Shown: positions 1 through 7,237, counted from the stretch's first letter. The stretch is DNA of 26,869 nucleotides from HIMB59 sp038124765 (GCA_038124765.1 JAYPCO010000013.1:1-26869), one strand, 5' to 3'. The notes: a model not told the origin generated them from the letters alone. Numbers and translations: made by a program.

Positions 1-52
1 TACCAATAGAACCTGTGCCACCTGTAACTAATAGTTTTTTATCTTTAAACAT
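1..52 (-). CDS. fabG: 3-oxoacyl-ACP reductase FabG, N-terminal 17 residues (partial)
   Basis: Only the first 17 codons lie in the window; the gene runs off the left edge. They read MFKDKKLLVTGGTGSIG, the first beta strand and glycine-rich TGxxxGIG-type nucleotide-binding turn of a short-chain dehydrogenase. The start codon lies inside the end of fabD (8-bp overlap), so the two are translationally coupled. Position just after fabD makes the NADPH-dependent 3-ketoacyl-ACP reductase of fatty-acid elongation the best call. The TGGTGS turn is not the most common FabG form (TGASGG), so another SDR-fold enzyme is possible from this fragment alone. Confidence 0.7.
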   Translation of the reverse strand, partial: MFKDKKLLVTGGTGSIG

Positions 53-956
53 ATTGCTTTAAATCCTCCAAAGTGTTGATTGAAATTTTTTCACCTTCAA
101 AGTCTTTAGTTATAAAGTTTAACAAAGTTTTTTTAGGCCCGATTTCTACAAATTTTTCTATATTTCTTTTTATTAGACTTTTCATAGTATCATTCCACAT
201 GACAGGTGAGTGAATTTGAAGTGAAAGCTGATTTATATATTCGCTGGGTGAAAGCTGTTTATAGTTTACTAGTTTATGGTTAGAGATGAGATCATGTTTC
301 ACTTTGTTAAAAATTACATCCGATACTTTTGATTTAAAAATATTCGAACTTTCTATCATTAACTCCGAATGAAAAGGTGCCGAAACATTTAAAGGTATAT
401 ATTTGCCAAGATTATTTTGAGATTTAAACTCTTCTAACTTTTGTTTAAGTCCACAAATTACTATTTGTTTGTCTGAATTCAAATTTGCAATAAATACACC
501 ATCGCCAAATATATCTGAATTAATTATATCATCTTCTTTTTTTAGTATTGCATACATAGAGTACTTCTCAGGATCAGATACAATAGACATGGCCTCCCCC
601 CTAGAACTGACTACTTTTAACATCTCCTCAAAGTTAAGTGCCTCTGAGAAATACATAGCCACATACTCTCCCAGCGAATGGCCAGCTAACACGATGTTAT
701 CTGGACTGCAATTTAAGGATTTTTTGTAAATATCAGCTAAAATAGAGGAAAGTATGAATATTAAGGGCTGACTATATTGAGTCAAATTAATTAAATCGGG
801 ATTATTTTGAGCTTTTAAAACATCATACCCAAGTATATCAGAACTTAATTGATACCTATCTCTAACCCATTCAAATTCATTAAACAAATCAAGCCCCATT
901 TCGGCATATTGAGAGCCTTGACCAGTAAAAAGTATAGATAGATTTTTATTTGACAT
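45..956 (-). CDS. fabD: Malonyl-CoA:ACP transacylase FabD
   Basis: Cytoplasmic enzyme that moves malonyl from CoA to acyl carrier protein, supplying the extender unit for type II fatty-acid synthesis. The 303-residue length is typical. Visible marks are GQGSQ at residues 12-16, the nucleophile elbow GHSLGE with Ser94, Arg120 in the SSRGEAM segment for the malonyl carboxylate, and the catalytic His196 in SAPFHS. I chose the ATG at 954-956 because the family N-terminus begins just before the GQGSQ strand; the 18 extra codons upstream would run into the divergent rpsF start and look unrelated. Overlaps fabG by 8 bp, indicating an operon. Divergent from rpsF across only 32 bp that hold a palindrome at 968-981. 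Confidence 0.95.
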   Translation of the reverse strand: MSNKNLSILFTGQGSQYAEMGLDLFNEFEWVRDRYQLSSDILGYDVLKAQNNPDLINLTQYSQPLIFILSSILADIYKKSLNCSPDNIVLAGHSLGEYVAMYFSEALNFEEMLKVVSSRGEAMSIVSDPEKYSMYAILKKEDDIINSDIFGDGVFIANLNSDKQIVICGLKQKLEEFKSQNNLGKYIPLNVSAPFHSELMIESSNIFKSKVSDVIFNKVKHDLISNHKLVNYKQLSPSEYINQLSLQIHSPVMWNDTMKSLIKRNIEKFVEIGPKKTLLNFITKDFEGEKISINTLEDLKQYV

Positions 957-967
957 AATTATATTTA

Positions 968-981
968 ATGTGTAGACACAT
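968..981. promoter_or_regulatory. 14-bp palindrome between fabD and rpsF (possible operator)
   Basis: ATGTGT-AG-ACACAT: perfect 6-bp arms around a 2-bp spacer, filling much of the 32-bp gap between the divergent fabD and rpsF starts. A 12-of-14 match lies on the minus strand at 11589-11602, also in a divergent promoter region. That repetition suggests a protein-binding site, but no regulator is identified and two copies could be chance. Confidence 0.4.
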
Positions 982-988
982 CTCCTAC

Positions 989-1318
989 ATGAGTAACATA
1001 TACGAAACAACTATGATAGTAAAACCTGATTTGTCTAATGATCAGGTAAAAAACCTTTCAACTTCCTTAGAAGGATTTTTTAATGAAAGTAATGTTACTA
1101 TTGGATATAAAGAGGATTGGGGTATAAAAAACCTAAAATTCTCTATTAATAAATACTCTAAGGGATCATTTAAATTTATTAGATTTACAGCTGATCCATC
1201 TTTTCCAAAAAAACTCGATAATTTTCTAAAATTTAATTCCGATTGCCTTCGATTCCTTATTATAAAATCAGATAATGAATTAGAAGAGCCAACACCCCAA
1301 ATCAATAAGGATAATTAA
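989..1318 (+). CDS. rpsF: 30S ribosomal protein S6
   Basis: Primary rRNA-binding protein of the 30S platform, acting with S18. The 109-residue product opens MSNIYETTMIVKP and contains GFF and the ...KEDWGIKNLKFSINK... region typical of bacterial S6 (family YETxxIxxP start; G-x-R/K-x-L-A/K-Y core). The start at 989 fits the family; seven upstream codons in the same frame would consume the intergenic palindrome and do not resemble S6. The last base of the stop codon is the first base of the rpsR start (TAATG), so S6 and S18 are coupled, as expected for two proteins that bind as a heterodimer. No clear Shine-Dalgarno sequence is visible. Confidence 0.95.
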   Translation: MSNIYETTMIVKPDLSNDQVKNLSTSLEGFFNESNVTIGYKEDWGIKNLKFSINKYSKGSFKFIRFTADPSFPKKLDNFLKFNSDCLRFLIIKSDNELEEPTPQINKDN

Positions 1319-1506
1319 TGAAAAAAAATTTGAATATATCTAATGATGATCTTTTAAAAATTGATTATAAAAATACTCAAATTCTAAAAAAATTTACAAA
1401 TGAAAACGGTAAAATAATTCCACAAAGAGTAACCAATATGTCTAGATCTCTTCATACTAAAATCACTAACTCTATTAAACAAGCTAGATTTCTATCATTA
1501 ATATAA
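1318..1506 (+). CDS. rpsR: 30S ribosomal protein S18
   Basis: Small basic 30S protein that partners S6. The 62-residue product has the S18 core IDYKNTQILKKFTNENGKI followed by PQRVT and a basic C-terminal helix ending KQARFLSLI (family: IDYKD...L..F....GKI.P.R.TG...K.QR.L..AIK.AR..AL.P). It lacks the N-terminal cysteines of zinc-binding S18 forms and stops a few residues after the last helix, so it is shorter than the usual 70-80 residues. Its start codon shares one base with the rpsF stop; rplI follows after 5 bp. Confidence 0.95.
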   Translation: MKKNLNISNDDLLKIDYKNTQILKKFTNENGKIIPQRVTNMSRSLHTKITNSIKQARFLSLI

Positions 1507-1511
1507 TTTAA

Positions 1512-1970
1512 ATGACAAAAGTAGTTGTATTAGAAAAATTCAGAAAAAATTGGGAGATTGGAACAGTTGTAACTGTTAAAGATGGTTACGCTAGAAACTA
1601 TCTTATACCTAATGGTAAAGCAAAATTTGCTACAAAAAAGAATATAGAGGAAATCAAATCAGTAGAAGAGAATTTAATTAAAAAAGATATTGAACATAGG
1701 AATATAGCTGAACAAACAGCCTCTAAGATAAACGATCTTCATTTCCAAAAGGAAATCGCTGCAAAAGATAACGGTGAGCTATATGGCTCATTGAGTGTTT
1801 CTGATATTGTGAGTTTTCTTAATGATAATAGTATTTCAATCCAAAAAAAATCAGTGAAGCTTGGAAATAAAATAAAAACTACTGGTGAATATAATATTGA
1901 GATTGACCTTCATCCTGAAGTTAGTTGTTCACTTAGTATTGAGATCTTATCCCCTAAATCATCTTCATAA
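1512..1970 (+). CDS. rplI: 50S ribosomal protein L9
   Basis: L9 binds 23S rRNA with its N-domain and reaches out from the 50S subunit with a long helix and C-domain. The 152-residue product has the family signature in the N-domain: KVVVLEKFRKNWEIGTVVTV then KDGYARNYLIPNGKA (pattern VxVxxGYARNYLxPxxxA), a connecting helix around residues 40-75, and a C-domain with KLGNKIKTTGEYNIEIDLHPEV (family: IKxxGxyxVxIxLHxEV). Third gene of the rpsF-rpsR-rplI operon; the downstream 37 bp before dnaB hold a T-rich tract (1974-1990). Confidence 0.96.
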   Translation: MTKVVVLEKFRKNWEIGTVVTVKDGYARNYLIPNGKAKFATKKNIEEIKSVEENLIKKDIEHRNIAEQTASKINDLHFQKEIAAKDNGELYGSLSVSDIVSFLNDNSISIQKKSVKLGNKIKTTGEYNIEIDLHPEVSCSLSIEILSPKSSS

Positions 1971-2007
1971 CCCTTTTTTTTTGTTTTTTTCATAATATTT
2001 TAAGATT

Positions 2008-3429
2008 ATGCAAAAGACATTTGATAGCCTAAAAGATAATGATATTGAGATAATTGTTTTAGCCTACCTTTTAAAACATTCAGATTTTCTCGATTCTCAT
2101 TATGATAAGATAAATGGATATTTATTTGCCAATTCTGAAAATCTTAAGATTTTCAATGTATTAGAGGATTTTCAAAAAACTCAAAAAAATATCTCTATTG
2201 AGACAATCAAGAATTATATTCCTGACATTCAAAAAAATACACTCGATGAACTATCAAACCAAATAGATCAAATAGTATTTTCGGGTGATATCTTTACTAA
2301 CTACTTAGACACTTTAAACGAGCTATATCTAAGAAGAGAATTATTTAAAATTACGCAATCTAAAAATAATGAAACAATACAATTTGATACTAAGAAAAAT
2401 ATTAAAGAAATATTTTTAGATTTAGAAAAAAAATTATTTGACTTATCAAATTACAACAAGGATAGCTATGAATTCAGAGATTTTGCATCAGTTACAAAAT
2501 CCTCCCTTCAATTAGTCGAAAAAGCTTTTAAAAAAAAAGGTCAGTACTCGGGTGTGGTATCAGGATTTACTGATCTCGACACTATGCTGGGAGGGCTCCA
2601 GAATTCTGACTTAATAATATTAGCTGGAAGACCATCTATGGGTAAGACGGCTCTTGCAACTAATATGGCATTCAATGCAGCAAAATACTTTGCAAGCAAT
2701 GAAGAGGGAGGATCGGTAGTTATGTTTTCCCTAGAAATGTCTGCTGAACAAATTGGTTTAAGGATACTTGCTGAGCAATCAAGAATACCTAGTGATAGGC
2801 TTCGTAAAGGAGAATTAAACGAAAAAGACTCCATTGAATTATCCAACACCTACCAAGAAATACATAAGCTTAATTTTTTCTTTGATGATAGCCCTAATTT
2901 AACCGTTTCAGAATTAAGATCAAAACTAAGAAGATATAAGAACAATTATAAAATTAATTTAGTATTAATTGATTACCTTCAACTTCTCAAACCCGAGGGT
3001 AATCGTGATAGTAGAGTTAATGAACTATCTGAAATAACCAGAAATTTAAAACAGCTAGCAAAAGAATTTAATTTACCCGTCATTGCACTTTCGCAGCTTT
3101 CCAGACAAGTTGAAAATAGAGATGATAAAAGACCCCTACTTTCTGATTTAAGAGAGTCGGGAAGTATTGAACAGGATGCCGATGTGGTAATGTTTATTTA
3201 TAGGGAAAGTTATTATTTACAAAGGACTGAACCTACTCGATCCCCAGATGAAACGCAAGAGTCATACCAAAAGAAACATGATGCTTGGAAAGATAGAAAT
3301 GAGGAGGTTTTCAACAAGGCCGAATTAATAGTTGCCAAACAAAGAAATGGCCCTACTGGCAAGATTGAATTATACTTTGATGATAAGTACACAAAGTTTT
3401 TAGGTGTTGAAAAAAGACCTTCAAATTAA
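2008..3429 (+). CDS. dnaB: Replicative DNA helicase DnaB
   Basis: Hexameric 5'-3' helicase that drives the replication fork and recruits primase. At 473 residues it is of normal length. The N-terminal domain (about 1-110) is diverged: it lacks the usual PhNxEAEqaLLG opening and has DNDIEIIVLAYLLKHSDFLD instead. The RecA-like C-domain is standard: GRPSMGKT Walker A at 207-214, FSLEMS at 240-245, Walker B LVLIDYLQLL at 318-327, QLSRQVE and DLRESGSIEQDADVV sensor/arginine region after about 360. It follows rplI by 37 bp, the standard alphaproteobacterial order, so it may be co-transcribed with the ribosomal genes. No intein or frameshift is seen. The stop lies just before the assembly gap. Confidence 0.97.
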   Translation: MQKTFDSLKDNDIEIIVLAYLLKHSDFLDSHYDKINGYLFANSENLKIFNVLEDFQKTQKNISIETIKNYIPDIQKNTLDELSNQIDQIVFSGDIFTNYLDTLNELYLRRELFKITQSKNNETIQFDTKKNIKEIFLDLEKKLFDLSNYNKDSYEFRDFASVTKSSLQLVEKAFKKKGQYSGVVSGFTDLDTMLGGLQNSDLIILAGRPSMGKTALATNMAFNAAKYFASNEEGGSVVMFSLEMSAEQIGLRILAEQSRIPSDRLRKGELNEKDSIELSNTYQEIHKLNFFFDDSPNLTVSELRSKLRRYKNNYKINLVLIDYLQLLKPEGNRDSRVNELSEITRNLKQLAKEFNLPVIALSQLSRQVENRDDKRPLLSDLRESGSIEQDADVVMFIYRESYYLQRTEPTRSPDETQESYQKKHDAWKDRNEEVFNKAELIVAKQRNGPTGKIELYFDDKYTKFLGVEKRPSN

Positions 3430-3440
3430 ATAATGGATTT

Positions 3441-3540
3441 NNNNNNNNNNNNNNNNNNNNNNNNNNNNNNNNNNNNNNNNNNNNNNNNNNNNNNNNNNNN
3501 NNNNNNNNNNNNNNNNNNNNNNNNNNNNNNNNNNNNNNNN
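3441..3540. other. Assembly gap (100 N)
   Basis: Exactly 100 undetermined bases, the conventional placeholder for a gap of unknown length. Left of it an ATG at 3433 starts a reading frame of which only ATGGATTT is seen; right of it the sequence enters the middle of mlaE. At minimum the first 80 or so codons of mlaE are missing. In many alphaproteobacteria alanine racemase (alr) follows dnaB, so alr could lie here; that is inference from gene order. Any protein translated across the Ns is artificial. Confidence 0.98.
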
Positions 3541-4077
3541 AGGTTTTCAGCAGAGTCGGCAATCCCAAATATTGTGGTTTTAACTCTAACAAGAGAATTA
3601 GGGCCAGTTTTAACAGCCTTGATGATATCAGCAAGAGTTGGTTCTTCTATAGCAGCAGAAATTGCAACCATGCGCGTGACAGAACAAATTGATGCTTTAA
3701 AAACTCTTAATACTAATTTCTATAATTATCTTGTTACTCCAAGAGTGCTTTCCTTAACCTTAGCCCTACCTATTTTTGTAACCTTAGTTGATTTTATTGG
3801 AGTGATGGGAGGTTATATTGTTTCTGTTTTTCGATTGGGCTTTAATGAAAATATTTATCTTATGAACACTTTAAATTTTTTGAGCTTTACTGATTACTTT
3901 TCTGGTATTGTTAAGGCTTCAATATTTGGATTTATAATTGCTATAGTTAGTTGTTATAATGGCTTATACTCAGGCAAAGGCTCATTTGGTGTTGGAACAG
4001 CAACAACCAATGCCGTCGTGACATCTTCCATACTTATTTTAATTTTTAACTATATTTTAACAGAGCTGTTTTTCTAA
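3541..4077 (+). CDS. mlaE: MlaE-type ABC transporter permease (5' end lost in gap)
   Basis: Inner-membrane permease of an Mla-type phospholipid/lipid transporter that helps maintain outer-membrane asymmetry. The visible 178 codons cover roughly the C-terminal two thirds of a family about 260 residues long. Recognisable parts are the VLTLTRELGPVLTALMISAR segment, the AEIATMRVTEQIDAL signature contacting the ATPase, and several hydrophobic helices (PRVLSLTLALPIFVTLV, then FIGVMGGYIVSVF, FGFIIAIVSCYNG and a final ILILIFNYILTELFF). The typical GLYSGKGSFGVGTATT...AVVTSS loop precedes the last helix. The stop overlaps the mlaF start by one base. The true start lies in or before the 100-N gap. No MlaD or MlaC is present in the window. 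Confidence 0.9.
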   Translation, partial: RFSAESAIPNIVVLTLTRELGPVLTALMISARVGSSIAAEIATMRVTEQIDALKTLNTNFYNYLVTPRVLSLTLALPIFVTLVDFIGVMGGYIVSVFRLGFNENIYLMNTLNFLSFTDYFSGIVKASIFGFIIAIVSCYNGLYSGKGSFGVGTATTNAVVTSSILILIFNYILTELFF

Positions 4078-4790
4078 TGAATATTGAGATTAAAAATCTA
4101 TCAAAAAGTTTTGGTGAAGTTAGTGTTTTGAAAAATATATCTATGAACATAAAAGATAAAAAGTCGACAATAATTTTAGGAAAATCTGGCTGTGGTAAAT
4201 CTGTTTTATTAAAAATTATTTACCAATTGATAAATTGCGATGAAGGAGAAGTCCTTTATGGGAAAAATAAAGAAATTGATATTGATACATTTGGAATGCT
4301 TTTTCAGTATGGAGCACTTTTTGATAGCTTAACTGTGGCTCAGAATATTGCCTTTATTGACCATATTAACGGTATCACTAGCTATAAAAACAAAGTTTTA
4401 TTATCGATGAAAGATGTTGGACTTGACTCAATAAACTACGATAAATTTCCCTCAGAAATATCTGGAGGAATGAAAAAGCGCGTTGCATTAGCAAGAGCAA
4501 TATATAAAAACCCTAAAGTTATTTTTTTAGATGAACCTACTACTGGGCTTGATCCAATCAATAGTGATATGATCAATGAACTAATTTTAAGAATCATAAA
4601 GAAAAAAAAAATGACTGCCATCACTATCACCCATGATATTCAAAGCGCCTTAAAAACAGGGGATGAATTTTTCTTTATCAATGATGGAATTGTAGAATGT
4701 CATGGGAATTGCAACGAAATGCTAAAAATAAAAAATCTAAAATTAGATGAATTTTTAGCCGGGGTTAAAAAACTTCAAAAAACTAGATGA
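4077..4790 (+). CDS. mlaF: MlaF-type ABC transporter ATP-binding protein
   Basis: Cytoplasmic ATPase that powers the MlaE permease encoded just upstream. All ABC motifs are present in 237 residues: Walker A GKSGCGKS at 35-42, Q-loop Gln77 within MLFQYGALFDSLTV, signature ISGGM at 128-132 (ISGGMxKRVALARAI is the Mla-type form), Walker B VIFLDEP at 148-154 followed by the D-loop TGLDP, and switch His186 in TITHD. The start shares one base with the mlaE stop, and the stop overlaps the cvpA start as ATGA. Specificity (phospholipid versus other lipid) is inferred from the pairing with an MlaE-family permease. Confidence 0.92.
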   Translation: MNIEIKNLSKSFGEVSVLKNISMNIKDKKSTIILGKSGCGKSVLLKIIYQLINCDEGEVLYGKNKEIDIDTFGMLFQYGALFDSLTVAQNIAFIDHINGITSYKNKVLLSMKDVGLDSINYDKFPSEISGGMKKRVALARAIYKNPKVIFLDEPTTGLDPINSDMINELILRIIKKKKMTAITITHDIQSALKTGDEFFFINDGIVECHGNCNEMLKIKNLKLDEFLAGVKKLQKTR

Positions 4791-5359
4791 ATATTTCTTC
4801 CTTTACTTATATTGACTATATTTATTTATCCCTACTTTTAATTTTTGCAGCATTATTTGCTCTCAAAGGTGCAACTCGAGCTATTAGTTATAGTTTAAAA
4901 ATTATTTTATCTATTTCTTTGCCATTTTTATTTTACAAAAAAACACTCAATTTTTTTATTGAGTCTATGGATAATCCAAATCTTAATTCTATAGCAGAAA
5001 GTAATTCGATTTTTTTAGAAATAGTTATTTTTACTGTATTGTTTATTCTAATTTTCTTAATTTACTCAATTATTGAAAAAGCGATTAATATCAAAAGTCC
5101 ATCGCAGTTTGAATTCAAAGTAATTGATACACTCATAGGTGGTATTTATGGGATATTTATTTTCAGTTTTATTTTTTATTTTTCTTATCAACTTCTTTTT
5201 AAGAACCATATTCCTGAAAAAAATAACCTAATTATGAATTACAATATTTCTTTATTTGATAAGTTTATGAGTAAAAATAATAAGTTTAATAATAACTCCA
5301 ATAATGATAACAACATCAAAGAAAATAATTCTAAAAATGAAAAAACAGAGCTTTATTAA
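4787..5359 (+). CDS. cvpA: CvpA family membrane protein
   Basis: CvpA proteins are inner-membrane proteins named for colicin V production and commonly encoded beside purF; their biochemical role is still unclear. The 190-residue product has the family N-terminus (NISSFTYIDYIYLSLLLIFA, then KGATRAISYSLK) and four hydrophobic segments near residues 10-25, 36-50, 76-97 and 112-138. The family features a short conserved FK-x-DxxxGxxxG element, seen as FKVIDTLIGGIYG at 110-122. The C-terminal 30 residues are an asparagine- and lysine-rich tail, probably disordered, not usual for the family. Overlaps mlaF by 4 bp and purF by 23 bp, so all belong to one operon. Confidence 0.85.
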   Translation: MNISSFTYIDYIYLSLLLIFAALFALKGATRAISYSLKIILSISLPFLFYKKTLNFFIESMDNPNLNSIAESNSIFLEIVIFTVLFILIFLIYSIIEKAINIKSPSQFEFKVIDTLIGGIYGIFIFSFIFYFSYQLLFKNHIPEKNNLIMNYNISLFDKFMSKNNKFNNNSNNDNNIKENNSKNEKTELY

Positions 5360-6767
5360 AGACAGATTTATTGATCACTGTGCTGTTTTTGGAACCTATA
5401 ACATTGAAGAGTCAATTTACTCATCAATTTTAGGGCTTCATGCCCTTCAGCATCGTGGACAAGAAGCATCAGGAGTTTTTTACTTTAGCGACTTCAATAA
5501 TTTCTCTTTCAAAAAAGGGAGCGGTAAAGTCTCTGAAGTTTATAATGGTTTTGATCATTCTAAGATACAAAACCCAATAGTTACTAATGGGCACAATAGA
5601 TACTCTACTTTTGGTGGTAATGATGACAAAAATATTCAACCTTTATATGCACAAATCAATAAGGATATAATTTCAATTGCGCATAATGGAAATATAACTA
5701 ATGCCCATTTTTTAAAAAAAAACTTATTGGAAGATGGTTGTATTTTTCAATCAGACATGGATACAGAGGTCATTCTTCACTTAATAGCTAAAAGTAAAGA
5801 AACCAATATTATTGATAAAATTAAAGACTCTCTAAGAAAGGTTGAAGGCGCCTACTCTCTAATCCTCACATACAATGATGAAATTATTGCTATTCGTGAC
5901 CCCAATGGAATCAGGCCGCTAGTCTTAGGAAAAAAAAATGAAGGCTACGTTGTTTCTTCAGAGACATGCGGTTTGGATATCATCAATGCAGAATTTGAAA
6001 GAGAAATCAATCCGGGTGAAATATTATTAATAAATAAAATGGGCTTAAAATCTTTCCCTATAGTCAATAATGCTCAAAAAAAGTTTTGTGTATTTGAATA
6101 TATTTACTTTGCAAGACCCGACTCAAATTTTGAAGATAAGAATGTCTACAATGTAAGAATAAATATTGGTAAACAATTGTATTACGAAGACACTAATAAT
6201 CATTCTGATATTGTTATTCCAGTTCCAGACTCAGGATTAGCATCAGCAATAGGCTATTCAGAAGCCTCTGGGATTCCTTTTCAACTTGGTATAATCAGAA
6301 ATCACTATGTAGGAAGATCTTTTATACAACCCAAACAAGAGCTCAGAGATTTAGCAGTAAAAATGAAACATAATGTAAATTTGAAACTATTAAAAGATAA
6401 GTCGATTACTTTAATTGATGACTCAATAGTAAGGGGTACAACAAGCAAAAAAATAGTAACATTATTGAAAAATGCTGGGGTGAAAGAAATTCATTTTAAA
6501 GTAGCATCACCAACTATTGTTGGAAGCTGCCATTATGGAGTTGATACACCTGATGAAAATAACTTAATTGCTAACATCAAATCACTTAACGAAATAAAAA
6601 GCTATCTAGAGGTTGATAGTTTGCAATATCTTTCCATTGAAGGTCTATATAAATCAATAAATGAGACAGAAGGCTACTGTGATGCGTGTTTTACCAAAAA
6701 ATACCCCGTGCCTTTAATAGATAAAAATCTAGCAATCTATCAAAAAGAACAAATTAAGTTAGTTTGA
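5337..6767 (+). CDS. purF: Amidophosphoribosyltransferase PurF
   Basis: First committed step of purine synthesis: PRPP plus glutamine gives 5-phosphoribosylamine. The N-terminal class II glutaminase domain begins at Cys15 (HCAVFG), after a 14-residue propeptide that must be removed; NGHNRYST at 84-91 and HNGNITN at 116-122 are its other hallmarks. The phosphoribosyltransferase domain carries PVPDSG at 295-300 and the PRPP loop ITLIDDSIVRGTTS at 357-370. Cys251, Cys398, Cys448 and Cys451 match the four ligands of the [4Fe-4S] cluster in Bacillus-type PurF. I chose the ATG at 5337, 23 bp inside cvpA, because it gives a propeptide of normal length; an ATG at 5304 would add 11 residues. The usual ECG before the nucleophile is HCA here. 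Confidence 0.95.
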   Translation: MKKQSFIKDRFIDHCAVFGTYNIEESIYSSILGLHALQHRGQEASGVFYFSDFNNFSFKKGSGKVSEVYNGFDHSKIQNPIVTNGHNRYSTFGGNDDKNIQPLYAQINKDIISIAHNGNITNAHFLKKNLLEDGCIFQSDMDTEVILHLIAKSKETNIIDKIKDSLRKVEGAYSLILTYNDEIIAIRDPNGIRPLVLGKKNEGYVVSSETCGLDIINAEFEREINPGEILLINKMGLKSFPIVNNAQKKFCVFEYIYFARPDSNFEDKNVYNVRINIGKQLYYEDTNNHSDIVIPVPDSGLASAIGYSEASGIPFQLGIIRNHYVGRSFIQPKQELRDLAVKMKHNVNLKLLKDKSITLIDDSIVRGTTSKKIVTLLKNAGVKEIHFKVASPTIVGSCHYGVDTPDENNLIANIKSLNEIKSYLEVDSLQYLSIEGLYKSINETEGYCDACFTKKYPVPLIDKNLAIYQKEQIKLV

Positions 6768-7237
6768 ACAATTTAATCATTCTCCTCAATGGTCAGATAC
6801 CACTTGATCAAATTTGCGAAAATAACATTGTACTCAGTAGAGAAAAAATCGATTTAAATTTTAATCACAATTTACTTCAAATAGAATATGAAAATATAGA
6901 GGATATAGTCAAAGCTGATTTAATTATTTCTCAAGAATTTACCAAAATTAACTCATTGGTGATTATTAATGATCATATTGATTTGAATATGCTTTCCTAT
7001 CAGTATAACTATGATCACTATCAAAAACTTTATAATGTATTATCTAATTTAATTTTTTTGATTAATAGTTTAACTAAAATTTTTGATCACAAAGTTGAAA
7101 TTTCTTTGATCCTTGAAAATGATCATCATTATAAAATTCATCAAAACAATTTAAACCATTCAATTTACAATTATCTCCTTGCGCTGCAAAAAGATTTAAA
7201 AGGATCGATAAATTTAGATATTAAAAAATTAAATTAA
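6764..7237 (+). CDS. Small protein resembling a degenerate short-chain dehydrogenase
   Basis: A 157-codon frame whose likely start is the TTG at 6764, overlapping the purF stop as TTGA. In many alphaproteobacteria the gene after purF is a short-chain dehydrogenase (SDR) of about 250 residues. Here the middle and end can be laid on an SDR: INSLVIINDHIDLNML on the strand-4 LVxNAG segment, HYQKLYNVLSNLIFLINSL on the vNlxgxxxlxxAl helix, and NLNHSIYNYLLALQKDL on the YxxxKaalxxlxxxLaxEl helix. The glycine-rich cofactor loop is absent and the catalytic Tyr and Lys are gone (LNHSI in place of YxxSK). It has no signal peptide or membrane helix. Dipeptide Asp-His recurs four times. This could be an SDR remnant or a small protein with a new role; the resemblance is by eye only. 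Confidence 0.5.
   Translation: MNNLIILLNGQIPLDQICENNIVLSREKIDLNFNHNLLQIEYENIEDIVKADLIISQEFTKINSLVIINDHIDLNMLSYQYNYDHYQKLYNVLSNLIFLINSLTKIFDHKVEISLILENDHHYKIHQNNLNHSIYNYLLALQKDLKGSINLDIKKLN

Noticed and set aside
469..729. Plus-strand frame of 86 codons inside fabD
   Set aside because: Antisense to the conserved FabD active-site region; no start signal or family resemblance.
968..988. Longer rpsF start at 968
   Set aside because: The S6 family begins at the MSNIYET-like segment; the extension consists of the palindrome.
957..1010. Longer fabD start at 1010
   Set aside because: It would extend into rpsF, covers the intergenic palindrome, and adds a cysteine-rich stretch not found in FabD.
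2541..2849. Antisense frame of 102 codons inside dnaB
   Set aside because: A shadow of the conserved dnaB frame with no recognisable domain.
3353..3671. Minus-strand frames crossing the N run
   Set aside because: They depend on the unknown bases and are antisense to dnaB and mlaE.
5304..5336. Longer purF start at 5304
   Set aside because: It would lengthen the propeptide to 25 residues and deepen the cvpA overlap; the internal ATG at 5337 fits better, though it is not excluded.
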